Origin: Perkinsela sp. pyNocScin1
Taxonomy: Eukaryota; Euglenozoa; Kinetoplastea; Prokinetoplastida; Perkinselidae
Length of the DNA stretch: 64,000 nucleotides
Reading direction: 5' to 3'
Assembly (NCBI GenBank): GCA_964019655.1
Contig: CAXHTR010000002.1
Span: 434,001-498,000 of the forward strand
Shown: one piece after another, positions 45,099-55,494 of the stretch
Position numbering within the stretch: position 1 is the stretch's first letter
Layout of the letters: each line of letters starts with the position of its first letter
Position numbers and translations under genes: made by a program
The notes under the pieces: generated by a model
Told to the model about the DNA's origin: nothing
What the model saw: only the letters and a program-made list of their open reading frames with translations
Databases searched by the model: none

Positions 45099-46703
45099 TT
45101 ACAGGAATGAAGTTTTACTCACATCAACACTGCGCCAACGTGAAGCTTGTTCGTTCATCTGTGAGTACAAGACTTGTAGGTCTTGTTTTCCTGTATCGTC
45201 CCATTTTTTGCCACATAGAGACATCACCTTGCCAAAAATTTTGAGTGCATTACCAAGTTGCTTCTGCACAACCCGATCAGAAATCTGTGCCATAAGCCTA
45301 TTGATTGCCAGACGTGATACAAAATGGATGTCAACTTCAAGAGCATCTAACTGGGCTGAAATTGTATTACACCCCATCATATGTTGGTCATTTCTTTGGT
45401 ATGCTAAATATTGGTTGTGCAGGCGATATACGAATTTTAGCATTCGCTTACCAATCATAACCTTTGCTGCACTTATCCACCGTTTTGAGCTCAGAATGTC
45501 ATCAGCACAAGCTAGGTAAACGTCACCAAGTATAGAGGCCATATAGACACCGAAAGGTGAGGTGATGATGTATTGTTCGATGAAGGTGAGGGCCCTTTTT
45601 TGATATTCAGTCTCGGTTAGGAGGAAGTAATGTTTCAAGACCCTATGGTAAAGTGAATCGCACAAATTACCAGCTCTAAGGAACATGAGCATCTCAAACT
45701 CTCCCGCAGATATTTGGATTCGATCAAGGTTACGAAGCTGCAAATGACCGAACAATGGGTCACCCGTAAGCCAAGCTGTGATGAGAGGGCCACCAATGAA
45801 ATCGCGTAAATCGACTCGATGCGCTGACGAGTATGGATTACAAAAACCAAGAAAAAGAGGATTGCTACCGCGCGTGTAGACTGCGCCATCGCCTCCTGCA
45901 TCGTACAATGCACGCTTCTCTGAATCCCCAATGATGGCGTAAGCATCACTTATTTGCTTAAGTCTGTAGGTATTACTTTGAGATGAATACATCCTTCTCA
46001 GCTGAGTATAGGCCTCATCTATTTCTTCTCTCGTTGCGATGTAACTAACTCCTAAAGTTTCGTAGTGCTTTATCCCAATCAAATTAGAAAGCTCTACTCC
46101 CTTTTCTATCTGACGTAATTGAAAATACAGTTTGCCTTGGTGCATAATTTCTTCTTTCATTTCACCAAGATCTAAATTTGTGTACAGATCTTTGTTTACC
46201 CAGTTTCCTTGATATGGATCAAAGAAACAGGCGCTCGTTTTAGCGATGCAATCCTTCACAGCCCACGCTGTATTCGGAATGCTCTTCAAAAAAACCAGGT
46301 AGTTTACCAACTGAAGAACACTGATGTAGCACAGAGATCGAGAAAACACTTTATTCGTATCTTGTCCTGCAAGATGACATGCGATCGATGCAAAAAGCAG
46401 AAGCAAACAGCTGAATGAATTTTTGATACTCACGAAAGCTCCCCAAAGAATATGGCGCTGAGGCCTAAAAGTGACACGAAGCCATGGATGAATCGGGGCT
46501 GTCCGATAAATCGACTCGTTAATCTCTTCAGGGCTTCTTTTCACATCACAAACGGCGCTTGTTTTACACTCTAATGCAACATGCAATTTTCTGTATGATT
46601 GTGGCATTGTTTTGAGCATTTGATTCCATTCGAAGTCAAGTCGCTGTGAAAAATCCATCAATCGAAGCTTAATCGGTAGGCTTGATCGTGCAGATGTAGC
46701 CAT
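45099..46703 (-). CDS. Membrane J-like protein with DnaJ-X domain but no HPD motif
   Basis: The product has 534 residues. Two hydrophobic segments (ILWGAFVSIKNSFSCLLLLF and ISVLQLVNYLVFL) lie in the N-terminal third. The J region (about 213-265) has HYETLGVSYIATREEIDEAY and LKQISDAYAIIGDSEKRALYD, but the helix II-III loop that should read HPD is replaced by MYSSQSNTYR. A DnaJ-X-type domain follows (FIGGPLITAWLTGDPLFGHL, ISAGEFEMLMFLRAGNL). Without HPD it should not stimulate Hsp70 ATPase activity, so a scaffold role is inferred. Confidence 0.75.
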   Translation of the reverse strand: MATSARSSLPIKLRLMDFSQRLDFEWNQMLKTMPQSYRKLHVALECKTSAVCDVKRSPEEINESIYRTAPIHPWLRVTFRPQRHILWGAFVSIKNSFSCLLLLFASIACHLAGQDTNKVFSRSLCYISVLQLVNYLVFLKSIPNTAWAVKDCIAKTSACFFDPYQGNWVNKDLYTNLDLGEMKEEIMHQGKLYFQLRQIEKGVELSNLIGIKHYETLGVSYIATREEIDEAYTQLRRMYSSQSNTYRLKQISDAYAIIGDSEKRALYDAGGDGAVYTRGSNPLFLGFCNPYSSAHRVDLRDFIGGPLITAWLTGDPLFGHLQLRNLDRIQISAGEFEMLMFLRAGNLCDSLYHRVLKHYFLLTETEYQKRALTFIEQYIITSPFGVYMASILGDVYLACADDILSSKRWISAAKVMIGKRMLKFVYRLHNQYLAYQRNDQHMMGCNTISAQLDALEVDIHFVSRLAINRLMAQISDRVVQKQLGNALKIFGKVMSLCGKKWDDTGKQDLQVLYSQMNEQASRWRSVDVSKTSFL

Positions 46704-46811
46704 CCCTTTATCTCTTTTCCTTCAATCTCTACACAGCATCTTGAAAGTAACTTGAAGTTTATTTACAGCTTTATACTTGAGCTGAAGAAAAGATTTCTTA
46801 TGCAGTACGTA

Positions 46812-47444
46812 TTAGCGGATTTCAAGAAGATTTTCATTACTTAAGCGCTGAACTTCTTCACCCTTCTCTTTCAGCCAAGCTTCGATATTGTTCTTAGTTG
46901 ATTTTTTTCCATCATTAAACCACCCCAAGTTATCTGCAATTAAGTGATGGCCGTTGCATCCAGGACACTGCACAATTACAATTCCTTGCTCATATGAATG
47001 CTTTGTAAATCGCTTCACGGCGCGTGTGTCACATTTGCAGCACGTGAATGCGAGCATGAGCTCACCAGCTTTAATCCCAACTCCAGAAGTACCGAGCTTT
47101 TTGAACTTTTCGTTTTTTTCAGGCTCTTTTGACGGCAAAATATTTGAGCCTGCAGTATTTGAATCGAATGCGGCTTGAAAAAGCTTTCTGTCTTCGGCAG
47201 TGAGTCCATTACTGCCAAGGTTGGATATGGTTTCAACCTTTTTACTGCATTTGCCGAAGTCACTCGTAATTTGGGTGGAACAAAGCTGAGCAGCACTACC
47301 AGCATACGATCTTCTGGAAAAGATACTTAAGGGGGTGGTGATCTGGTTGAACGATTTTAAGAGCAAAATCGGATCGGAAGCTGTAAATAACTTTGCTTTT
47401 CGTGCTGCTGACATAGAAGAAATTGAGCCGAATGAGCTTCTCAT
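46812..47444 (-). CDS. DNL-type zinc-finger protein (Zim17/HEP-like)
   Basis: The 210-residue product has an N-terminal presequence-like region (MRSSFGSISSMSAARKAKLF...) and the zinc finger near 131-178. LMLAFTCCKCDTRAVKRFTKHSYEQGIVIVQCPGCNGHHLIADNLGWF carries CxxC...CPGC and the NHLIADNLGWF-type DNL signature. The family keeps mitochondrial Hsp70 soluble and active. The 130-residue leader is longer than in yeast Zim17. Clear family assignment. Confidence 0.92.
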   Translation of the reverse strand: MRSSFGSISSMSAARKAKLFTASDPILLLKSFNQITTPLSIFSRRSYAGSAAQLCSTQITSDFGKCSKKVETISNLGSNGLTAEDRKLFQAAFDSNTAGSNILPSKEPEKNEKFKKLGTSGVGIKAGELMLAFTCCKCDTRAVKRFTKHSYEQGIVIVQCPGCNGHHLIADNLGWFNDGKKSTKNNIEAWLKEKGEEVQRLSNENLLEIR

Positions 47445-47558
47445 TTAAAACATAGCTCCATTTAAGAGTATCTCAAGCTGAATCTGTAGCAAAAAATATA
47501 GAATTAAAGCAACAAGATTGAGGAAACCCTCTTATTCGTGGGAGATCATATCGCTAAA

Positions 47559-47885
47559 TTACTCCATGGACAAAAGAGCATCAATTGCCGCCTGCACGTC
47601 GCGCTCAGACGCACCCAAAACAACCTTTTGCGGTTTGCCCTCAAAGTATGTCTTAATTGTTGGCATGCAGGTGATCTTTTCGATTGCTGCAACTTCCTCT
47701 GCATCATCGACATCAACTTTGCAGAATACGATCTTACCGGCGCTTTCCTCCGCCATTCGACTGAAAACTGGGGCAAAAGCATGACAAGGTCCACACCATG
47801 TAGCTTCGAATTTGATTATCACTTTGCGATTTTCGCTCAAGAGCTTTTGGAGCTCTGCCACAGATTTGATGGTGACTACTGACAT
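47559..47885 (-). CDS. Thioredoxin
   Basis: The product has 108 residues with a canonical fold: IIKFEATWCGPCHAFAPVFSRMA has the redox WCGPC (about 28-32), FCKVDVDDAEEVA follows, and ITCMPTIKTYFEGK has the cis-Pro. No presequence is visible, so it is probably cytosolic. The frame reaches a TTG at 47903, but the ATG at 47885 gives the normal length. It reduces disulfides in peroxiredoxins, ribonucleotide reductase and other partners. Confidence 0.95.
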   Translation of the reverse strand: MSVVTIKSVAELQKLLSENRKVIIKFEATWCGPCHAFAPVFSRMAEESAGKIVFCKVDVDDAEEVAAIEKITCMPTIKTYFEGKPQKVVLGASERDVQAAIDALLSME

Positions 47886-47970
47886 TGTTTGCACGTAACT
47901 CAAATTAATTAAGCCATCATTTTAGCTCCATGATGAAATAAGAAATCTCTCAGTGTAAAGTGCATAACTT

Positions 47971-49038
47971 TTAGCCTCGCGATACTGACTTTTGTCGCCG
48001 GCGAAAAGCTTCATAACGTTCTCTGTATTCATCTTTTTGTTTAAGCGCAATAACCTCAGCAGATGTTCGTGCTGCAATCTTGTATAGTCTGACGCACTCG
48101 CTCCAGTTTAGTTTTGTAGCACAGCGTGGGCATGGTGAGCTCTGCCGCGGAATCGGGTACGCATAGAGAAGGTAGCGGTTATTCCTTTGTGTGTCAGAAT
48201 TTGCCTCAAACCAGTCAGCGAGGCATAGTATGTGAGCCTTGCAGAAGCATTTATGGCATTGCATCTGTTTACATGGAGCAATCACCTTGTTACAGAGAAC
48301 GCAAAGTGGATCCTCGGTAAAACTTTGCAAATATTGCGTGCTTATGGATAATTGTGAGACAGAAGAATGATTTTGTTCCTGATACTGCTGGCTGCTAACT
48401 ATATTGCTGTCATCTGCATCATTTTTTTCGAAGATTGATCCTGTTCTACGTGCCTGAGCAAAGTCCCCAGTTTGAAATGACACTGTAGGGGGAACAGTGA
48501 GTAATGAATTAAAGTGTCTAATGACGGGGTTTGACGGGACCGTAGTTTGATTCATGCTTCTAGTGTGCAATCGAATGACTTTATCACTAATTTCTCTTAC
48601 GATTTCTTCATATTTGACCCTTGAAGTGTCAAAAAAATGAACTGTTAATGCACTAGACTTCCACTCGGGGCTATGAAGCATCTCGTGCAAGACACCAACA
48701 CGCCCCTTGTACGCGTATTGATATCCGATAAAGCGTCGAATCGCGTTAAATCTCCCTTTCATGTGTGAGCATGCATCCATTGGATGTTGCCATTGCCATT
48801 CAAAGCGCAGAGCTGCGTGCTTACTTGCGAATCCAATAATACAAAGTTCCATTTTCCAAGGTCTTCCACGTCGTTTTGTACGCTTCGCACCGGCAGTGAT
48901 TTCGCCATTATGCTGCCGTATTCTTCTTTCTGGATCAGTGGTGTAGCCAATGTACGATGATTGTGTGCATGCAGGATCTAAAGACGTAAGTAAATAGACC
49001 GTATGAAATTGACTGTCAATATCATTAGCTTGCATCAT
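47971..49038 (-). CDS. SLX1: Structure-specific endonuclease subunit SLX1
   Basis: The product has 355 residues. A GIY-YIG nuclease domain ([52 protein letters not shown]) occupies about 10-85 with the catalytic Arg and Glu. A C-terminal RING/PHD-like zinc domain follows: [24 protein letters not shown] and [10 protein letters not shown]. With SLX4 it cuts Holliday junctions and flaps. A Ser/Gln-rich linker joins the two domains. Confidence 0.92.
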   Translation of the reverse strand: MMQANDIDSQFHTVYLLTSLDPACTQSSYIGYTTDPERRIRQHNGEITAGAKRTKRRGRPWKMELCIIGFASKHAALRFEWQWQHPMDACSHMKGRFNAIRRFIGYQYAYKGRVGVLHEMLHSPEWKSSALTVHFFDTSRVKYEEIVREISDKVIRLHTRSMNQTTVPSNPVIRHFNSLLTVPPTVSFQTGDFAQARRTGSIFEKNDADDSNIVSSQQYQEQNHSSVSQLSISTQYLQSFTEDPLCVLCNKVIAPCKQMQCHKCFCKAHILCLADWFEANSDTQRNNRYLLYAYPIPRQSSPCPRCATKLNWSECVRLYKIAARTSAEVIALKQKDEYRERYEAFRRRQKSVSRG

Positions 49039-49169
49039 TCATACTTGATAGGAGCTAATCGCCTGTCATTGTAACATGACATTATGCGTAAATATTGAGA
49101 GTATGAAACTTTCTCGAGTGATTTAAGAGTACAAGTTTATCAAAATTTAGACGACTATTAAGAGACGAT

Positions 49170-50396
49170 TTATGTGAGCTGCACAGCTAGCTGTGCAGCT
49201 TCATTCAAATCATTCGCTGCTCTGATTTTCAATCCACTGTCGTTTAATATTTTACTTCCCTCGTCGCTATTCGTACCACAAAGACGTACGACAAGTGGAA
49301 CACGAATATCAACTTTTTTGCACGCGTCCACAACGCCCTTTGCTATGGTATCACATTTCATGATGCCCCCGAAAATATTGATCAAGATACTTTTTACTGA
49401 TGGATCCTCCTGAATAATTGATAGAGCACATGAAACTTGGTCGGCTGTAGCACTACCTCCAACATCCAAGAAATTTGCTGGCTTTCCTCCATACATCGAG
49501 ATGACATCCATTGTTGCCATCGCGAGGCCAGCACCGTTGACAAGGCAGCCTATATTACCATCGAGTCCGATATAGTTAAGGTCAGCCTTTGAGGCTTTAA
49601 CTTCGCGGGCGTCCTTCTGTGATGGGTCATTGTGCTGCCAAACCTCTGGTTGACGGAACTCAGCATTATCGTCAAATGATACCTTTGCATCTGCGCAAAT
49701 ATATCGTCCATCTTTGAGCTCAACAAAGGGATTGATTTCAACAAGCGTTGCGTCTTTCTCTTTGGCAAAATTGAAGATGTTCTGAATTTCCTTTTTGGCG
49801 CTTGAGTTCATTCCCAAAAACCTGATGATCTTGTCAGCAACCTCATCCGTCATACCTTCAAAAATATTAATGGGCATCTTCAAAACTTTTTCAGGAGTCT
49901 TCGCTGCAACAGCTTCAATGTCCATTCCTCCCTCAGCGGAAGCGATGAGGAGAGGCCCCTTGGAGCGTGGATCAAGCATGAGGGCAAGGTAATATTCTTT
50001 CTTGATTTCTGGAAGAAACTCAGCTACATAAACTTTGTTCACAACTTTCCCTTGTGGCCCTGTTTGCTTAGTGACAAGAGTCTTACCGAGCATCTGTGCG
50101 GCAATGGAGGCAGCATTCTCCGTATCAGAGCACACATGAACGCCACCTTGCAGCCCGCTTGTAAAAGTCCCCTTGCCTCTTCCACCGGCTAAGATTTGTG
50201 CCTTGACGACTTTTTTTACAGACGGTATGGCTGCGCATGCTTGCTTTACCTGCTCGACAGTTTCACATGCAATGCCCTTTTCAACTGAGCAATTTGACTG
50301 CTTTAATAGCTGCTTGGAGCTATATTCATGAATGTTAAGCGAACGCGTTTGTCCACCTGTGCAACGTGGAATAAGAACATTGAAGAGCTTCTTCAT
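49170..50396 (-). CDS. Succinyl-CoA synthetase beta subunit, mitochondrial
   Basis: The product has 408 residues. After a short presequence (MKKLFNVLIPRCTGGQTRS), the ATP-grasp domain opens NIHEYSSKQLL. QILAGGRGKGTF and LVEINPFVEL carry nucleotide and metal contacts, and the C-terminal ligase domain shows CLVNGAGLAMATMD, NFLDVGGSA, NIFGGIMKCDTIA and RLCGTNSDEG. It forms succinate and ATP or GTP from succinyl-CoA in the TCA cycle, or in the kinetoplastid acetate:succinate CoA transferase cycle. ATP versus GTP use cannot be told by eye. Confidence 0.95.
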   Translation of the reverse strand: MKKLFNVLIPRCTGGQTRSLNIHEYSSKQLLKQSNCSVEKGIACETVEQVKQACAAIPSVKKVVKAQILAGGRGKGTFTSGLQGGVHVCSDTENAASIAAQMLGKTLVTKQTGPQGKVVNKVYVAEFLPEIKKEYYLALMLDPRSKGPLLIASAEGGMDIEAVAAKTPEKVLKMPINIFEGMTDEVADKIIRFLGMNSSAKKEIQNIFNFAKEKDATLVEINPFVELKDGRYICADAKVSFDDNAEFRQPEVWQHNDPSQKDAREVKASKADLNYIGLDGNIGCLVNGAGLAMATMDVISMYGGKPANFLDVGGSATADQVSCALSIIQEDPSVKSILINIFGGIMKCDTIAKGVVDACKKVDIRVPLVVRLCGTNSDEGSKILNDSGLKIRAANDLNEAAQLAVQLT

Positions 50397-50463
50397 TTTA
50401 TGAGTTGACAGAATTAAGTTATATGTATGCTTATAAATGCCGCTTCATAAACATTTTTTGAAG

Positions 50464-51564
50464 TTATCCAATAGTTTTTGGCGGGCCGATGATTGAATCT
50501 AATCGTAGAGAGTGCATAAAAATTGCTCCTGCGTGGGCAACATTCAGCGATTCCATCGCACTGCCATTCATCTTGATGCAAGCGTGTTCCAGTTGATCCC
50601 CTGCCCACACATGGGTCAGATTTCCAAGACCGTGGTGCTCACTGCCCAGAATAAGAAGGCTTCCTGTTGCTCCATTTCCTTGAGCATCCATTTGAACGTT
50701 TTCTCGCAAGCGTCGAGCGAAATCAGTTATGCTCTGCGCGTGCTGATTAGGCGTTGCAAAGCATGGAGCAAGCCTCTTCTGCTCTTTCAGAAAGCGTAAA
50801 ATCCTGACTAAATTTGTGCCCTCTCTGACCTCAAAGAATGTTATCGATGGATCATAAGTGCATCCATCGGATGCTCTAATAAGCTTTTCATTGTTGATTG
50901 ATGTGCATGCATAGAGCAGAACGAGATCAAAACCAAATTTAGCTGCAGATTTTATCAAGCTTCCAATGTTTTGGGGATCGCGAAGCTTATATAGAAGCAA
51001 AGCTTGTCGAATGTTTTGAAAGCATAGACCCATATCAGCCCCTATATCACTGCGATAAGGTAGAGGAAAGTGACCTGCATAGCTTTCATTTTTCTTTGCT
51101 CTCAGCATTCTGTTGATTATTGCTTGAGGCGCTTGTATAATTCTTGCTGATGAATCGGCCCACTGAAGCCAATTCGGCCAGGCTATATCATCTGAGATGA
51201 AAATTGAAAGTGGGCTGACCTTGTATCTGAACCATACATTTTTCACTGCTTCTTCACCGCCGAAAACCAAGCTTTTCAATTCCTCTGGCTTCGCTCTAAT
51301 TTCCATAAGATTACGAGATTTTAGAGCTGATTGAAACAGTGTCACGGCGGACTGCTCTTCTTCATCGTACTGGGTGTCACATACATGCACAGACTCTTTT
51401 TCTGTAAAGCTCAGCTTGTAAAAGGTGTGTCTTACAGATTTTGATGATTCTGGTAATCTAGTTGAACAAATCTTAGTGGAGCACTGTCTTGCATTTTTTA
51501 GTACAGAAACAGGCTTACGGGATGCATTTTGTGTGAATGATACACAAGATGTCTTGAAGTGCAT
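50464..51564 (-). CDS. SpoU/TrmH-family RNA 2'-O-ribose methyltransferase
   Basis: The product has 366 residues. The SPOUT motifs are in order: DPQNIGSLIKSAAKFG (motif 1, about 204-219), LLILGSEHHGLG (motif 2, about 308-319) and IKMNGSAMESLNVAHAGAIFM (motif 3, about 332-352). The N-terminal part (Ser/Lys-rich, SVLKNARQCSTKICS) fits a mitochondrial presequence, so an MRM1/MRM3-like rRNA methylase is plausible. A nuclear tRNA enzyme is possible. The knot fold and SAM site are certain; the substrate is not. Confidence 0.82.
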   Translation of the reverse strand: MHFKTSCVSFTQNASRKPVSVLKNARQCSTKICSTRLPESSKSVRHTFYKLSFTEKESVHVCDTQYDEEEQSAVTLFQSALKSRNLMEIRAKPEELKSLVFGGEEAVKNVWFRYKVSPLSIFISDDIAWPNWLQWADSSARIIQAPQAIINRMLRAKKNESYAGHFPLPYRSDIGADMGLCFQNIRQALLLYKLRDPQNIGSLIKSAAKFGFDLVLLYACTSINNEKLIRASDGCTYDPSITFFEVREGTNLVRILRFLKEQKRLAPCFATPNQHAQSITDFARRLRENVQMDAQGNGATGSLLILGSEHHGLGNLTHVWAGDQLEHACIKMNGSAMESLNVAHAGAIFMHSLRLDSIIGPPKTIG

Positions 51565-51692
51565 GATTCAGCCCATTGTATGAATTAATGAAATATTGAA
51601 GGGTCGACAGGTGGTAACCGCATTCTCGCGCAGGTGAACTACTTTTTTTACGTCATATTATGATCATCATGATTTCAAGAACAATTTTATGC

Positions 51693-52103
51693 CTAATCAA
51701 CCTCTTTCATCTCAACATCATCTGCGCTGGCAGGGATGAAATTCTTAGCACGGGCTTTGCGTTCAATAAGTCTTCGGCGATCTTTCGTCATCTTAAGCTT
51801 CGTAATTTCAAGATTAGATGCGTTGATACCGACTGGTACTGGTGCACCGTTGGCTTTCTCACGGGTTATTTTGTCAACGTGTACGACCCACTTCAAACGA
51901 TAGACCTGAGTAACTTTGCCTTCTCTGCCCTTTGATTTGCCTCTCTTGACAAGCACTTCGTCATCTCTTCGGACTGGAAGTGACCGTACCCCGTGCTTTT
52001 CGCGGAGCTCTTTCGAGAGCGGGGCACTCATTCTGATTCTGCGCTCGTGGCTTGGGGCAGTAAAGTGAGCTTTGCGCTGCTTTCGTCGGCTTGAAGAAAT
52101 CAT
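51693..52103 (-). CDS. RPL26: 60S ribosomal protein L26 (uL24)
   Basis: The product has 136 residues. [19 protein letters not shown], then [39 protein letters not shown] and [12 protein letters not shown] are near-identical to eukaryotic L26. A ten-codon upstream extension starts with an earlier ATG at 52133, but the [11 protein letters not shown] start (52103) fits the family. Highly conserved, so a good anchor for the genome's phylogeny. Confidence 0.97.
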   Translation of the reverse strand: MISSSRRKQRKAHFTAPSHERRIRMSAPLSKELREKHGVRSLPVRRDDEVLVKRGKSKGREGKVTQVYRLKWVVHVDKITREKANGAPVPVGINASNLEITKLKMTKDRRRLIERKARAKNFIPASADDVEMKEVD

Positions 52104-52181
52104 GACTATGGGAGCAAAAAAGTATTTGAACAAGTTGACAGATCGAGTACATCGCGAAAAAGATATTAGAGATTTTGCGGA

Positions 52182-53537
52182 TCATGAGCTGCCTTTATTT
52201 AGCCTCGAGCTCAGAACTCGAAGAAGTTCATGGAAATAATGGTGCATTAACTTGTTATTGCTAATAAACCCGAACCTCTTTCCAAAATTTGGCTCTAGTT
52301 TCGCAAAGTCTTGCTTTTCATGTCGTACAATTTGCAACTCCCGTGGTCTACAATTCCGCAATCTCCTTATATTGGGAATTTGTTGGTTACCTTCCTCGGC
52401 TTCTGTGAAGCGCTCGCAGCTTGTATCTTCAGCAGGGAGCTGAGATAGAGTCGCCTTGAGATGTTCAAGAGTCTTTTCCTGCTCTGAAAGTGCACATGTA
52501 GCATCTTTTAGCGCGCCGTGTGCTTTAACGCAGTTAAAGTACGTTGTTTTGATGCATTCAATACGCGAAGCATTATCAATATCTGAGCCTTCGGCTGCCG
52601 TACGATGCGACAAAATGTCGAGTGAAACAGATTCATTTGCCTCTTTGAGAAGCAAGAACAACGTTAAGCTTTTGCTTTGTAAAAGAGGGAGAGCACTGAT
52701 TGGGCGCATCGCTTCATTAAGCGCGATGGTGCCTCGGAGGAATTCAAAAGAATCATTCCAAATGGATATCTTTATGCCTCGTTCGAGAGACCAAATACTT
52801 GAGCTCTCTGGGTCCTTGAAAAGAATCCTCTGCTTCTCAGGAAAACCAAGTATACGAATAATACTACCATTTTGCTTCGAGATCATGCAAATACCACCGT
52901 CTTGCCTTTGGCAGATTAAGAGTGACTTCTCTACAATCAACTTCAGAACACCAGCATCTGTCTTAGCTGTCCAAACTAGGGAGCTGTTTTTATTGCTCGC
53001 ATTCCAGCAGCGAACTGTTTTATCATCGCCGCACGAGTATAGGAAATGGAATTCAGATGTCAAGCTACGTACTGTGTTTGAATGTCCAGTGAGCTTTGCT
53101 ATTGGCGTAAAATCATTACAGCTCCATTTTAGAATTGAGCACCCGTAGCCTGCACTGAAAATGCTGTTCAAACAGTAAGTAAAGCATGTAATTCCAGAGC
53201 TTTTCTTTATTTTCTTCAAAAATTTGAACGAATATGCATCAAATATATAAACAATGCCTGTGCTCGTGCCTAGCCACAATGACGTTCCATCGCAAACAGC
53301 ACAATTTACAAGTCCGTCTATATCTACATCGAGAATTTTGACCACTGGGCCAAACTCGTCTCTAATGGTTGCATCTCCTCGTAATTCTTGGGTGAATATC
53401 AGTGTTTCGCCCTTCTTTCCCCGAAATGTATGGGCATATTTGCTGGTTCCAAAAGAAAGATTGTAAAAATGTCCCGAGACCCCTTTATCTTGGAAATTAG
53501 TCGCGTGACACCACAATTCGCTATTGCCATTTTTCAT
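52182..53537 (-). CDS. WD40-repeat protein, unidentified
   Basis: The product has 451 residues. Beta-propeller blades include ILKWSCNDFTPIAKLTGHSNTVRSLTSEFHFLYSCGDDKTVRCWN (about 140-180), a textbook GH...WN pair, with weaker blades before and after. A charged coiled-coil-like C-terminal tail follows (about 330-450: EQEKTLEHLKATLSQL, then RRLRNCRPRELQ). No orthologue is evident. It is the first gene of the - block, next to the divergent switch. Confidence 0.6.
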   Translation of the reverse strand: MKNGNSELWCHATNFQDKGVSGHFYNLSFGTSKYAHTFRGKKGETLIFTQELRGDATIRDEFGPVVKILDVDIDGLVNCAVCDGTSLWLGTSTGIVYIFDAYSFKFLKKIKKSSGITCFTYCLNSIFSAGYGCSILKWSCNDFTPIAKLTGHSNTVRSLTSEFHFLYSCGDDKTVRCWNASNKNSSLVWTAKTDAGVLKLIVEKSLLICQRQDGGICMISKQNGSIIRILGFPEKQRILFKDPESSSIWSLERGIKISIWNDSFEFLRGTIALNEAMRPISALPLLQSKSLTLFLLLKEANESVSLDILSHRTAAEGSDIDNASRIECIKTTYFNCVKAHGALKDATCALSEQEKTLEHLKATLSQLPAEDTSCERFTEAEEGNQQIPNIRRLRNCRPRELQIVRHEKQDFAKLEPNFGKRFGFISNNKLMHHYFHELLRVLSSRLNKGSS

Positions 53538-54639
53538 TTAGGAAAAAAATTACAACTCGTTCTATCTATCCACTCGTAAACTTTCCCTCATCACTAAATT
53601 TATCCGAATCTCAGCATCAAATGAGCTCGTTGCTTCCCCCCATTTAATTGTATTCTGCTTATCTACTTGAATCAAAAACCGTATTCAGCAAATGATAAGC
53701 AAGCAATGAGAACAATTTGACGCGGTTGCGTACTGATGCTGCTAAGTCTACTTTGAATCTGATAAGAAAGGGACCCCACTAGTGGTGCATTATTTCTCTG
53801 ATTGATTGCATTAACACAGATATCCTAACGTGGCAACTATAAAGAATCCATGATGTGTGAAACGGCCGAGCGAAGCGTTCTCCATCGAATATATCTCACT
53901 GAGCCGAACACATGCACTACCAAGAGCTATTTACAAGTGCAAAATGCAAAATATAATGCTTACGTCAAATGTTGGTTCACACGAAAATAGTTTTAAAACT
54001 GTAGCAGATCTTCCCTATGGAACCACAATACGCTTCAGGATTTCGTGAGCAAGGATGCTGTAAGACCCGATTGATACCATTATAAGGGTGAAAAAAATTT
54101 TGGAGTACATCACCATGTTTAATGAAGATGACGTAGGACCAAATTCCTCTAGGTGCGATCAAATGATACGATTAAGAATGCAGAAAATCACATGATTCAC
54201 GCACGAAATTGGTTCATGCGGTCTTCGTATGCCACAGGGTAATATAAAAGTTACTAAAAATTAATGTTTCTTTTAAGTAGCAATTAATTCCATATGGCAG
54301 ACAGGCGGCTGATGACTTGTGCAAATCCCTCCAAGTATAGAATGAATATTCATTCTTTTAACGCAACCCTCAAAGTAACTCCATTTACACTAAAGCGCAA
54401 TCAAATTTGATATTTCTGCAAAAACAGATAAGATTCATAGGTAAAAGTTGGAATTTCGAGAGCTGTGATAAACACATAAGTCTCGGTACCTGTAACATGC
54501 GTAACTTTATCGAAGGATAATTTCGAGAGTATCTTATATTATCCCCATCTTAATCTACTTTAATAAGCCAACGCAAGTGGAGTGTATCATTAATTTTGGA
54601 CATAGATTTAACTTAGCAAATTAAATCTATATAAATTAA
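53538..54639. promoter_or_regulatory. Divergent strand-switch region (putative bidirectional transcription start)
   Basis: The 1.1-kb gap lies between the WD40 gene (-) and DPM1 (+), both pointing away. It is strongly AT-rich, with no gene, tRNA or repeat I can support; short ORFs here are AT-rich and uninformative. In kinetoplastids such regions are where polymerase II starts both gene blocks; this role is inferred from the layout. Confidence 0.7.
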
Positions 54640-55413
54640 ATGTCACAGATGAATCAATCATTGGCAGTCATAATTCCTACATACCACGAGGTGGAAAATG
54701 TTCGAAAGCTTATCCCATCTATAGCGCAGGTGATAGCTAAGGTTCCCTCAACAACTATTGATTTTGAGATCATAATTGTGGACGACAACAGTCAAGATGG
54801 TGTTGAGGAATGCATATCATTGATGCGTAAATCAGGAATTCCTGTATCTATTATTGTGCGCAAACATGATCGAGGTCTTAGTAGCGCTGTACTCCGAGGG
54901 ATTCAATCTTCTCAAAAAGATATTTGCTTGGTGATGGATGCAGATTTTCAGCATCCCCCGAATGTGATTCCTCGTTTCTGGAAGATGTTTCAAAATGAAA
55001 AAATCAACTTTGTCGCGGGTCACCGGATTTCTAGCAATGAGTGGCCGCTACATAGGAAATTTATATCTGCGGTTGCATCAAGCTTAGCGTACCCCATCAC
55101 GAGCTGCAACGACCCAATGACTGGCCTCTTCGCAATAAAGCGACAATGTGTGATAGATAATTTAGCAAGTATAAGCCCAGTAGGTTACAAAATTGCTCTG
55201 GAGCTTATCGTCAAGTGTAATTTTGCTAAAGAAAGTCTAGAGGAAGTTTCATATGAATTCGGATTGAGGCAATATGGGGAGAGTAAGCTGAGTGGAAAAG
55301 TTATATTTCAGTATATTCTACATCTTTCTCAGCTTTACACTTATCAGTACGGCCTCCAGCTTGCACTGTTCCTGGTATGCTTATGCATTCTCACCTACGT
55401 CGCGATATACTGA
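54640..55413 (+). CDS. DPM1: Dolichol-phosphate mannosyltransferase (class I, C-terminal anchor)
   Basis: The product has 257 residues. The GT2 domain shows VIIPTYHEVENVRKLI, FEIIIVDDNSQDG, VMDADFQHPP (DAD metal motif), DPMTGLFAIKR and LRQYGESKLSG. The C-terminal hydrophobic helix (LALFLVCLCILTYVAIY, 240-256) is present, as in yeast and trypanosome Dpm1, while human DPM1 lacks it and needs DPM2/3. It makes the mannose donor for GPI anchors and N-glycans at the ER. Confidence 0.95.
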   Translation: MSQMNQSLAVIIPTYHEVENVRKLIPSIAQVIAKVPSTTIDFEIIIVDDNSQDGVEECISLMRKSGIPVSIIVRKHDRGLSSAVLRGIQSSQKDICLVMDADFQHPPNVIPRFWKMFQNEKINFVAGHRISSNEWPLHRKFISAVASSLAYPITSCNDPMTGLFAIKRQCVIDNLASISPVGYKIALELIVKCNFAKESLEEVSYEFGLRQYGESKLSGKVIFQYILHLSQLYTYQYGLQLALFLVCLCILTYVAIY

Positions 55414-55494
55414 TCCACATGAAAAATCTTTGAATTTCTACCTCTGCTATCTATGCGTTGCACCTTTTGAAAGCCTCCTTTTTTTATTACGTCA

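Noticed and set aside
53538-54639. Possible small RNA gene or spliced-leader gene in the divergent switch
   Set aside because: I looked for tRNA-like arms, snRNA-like elements and T-run terminators, and found nothing I can support.
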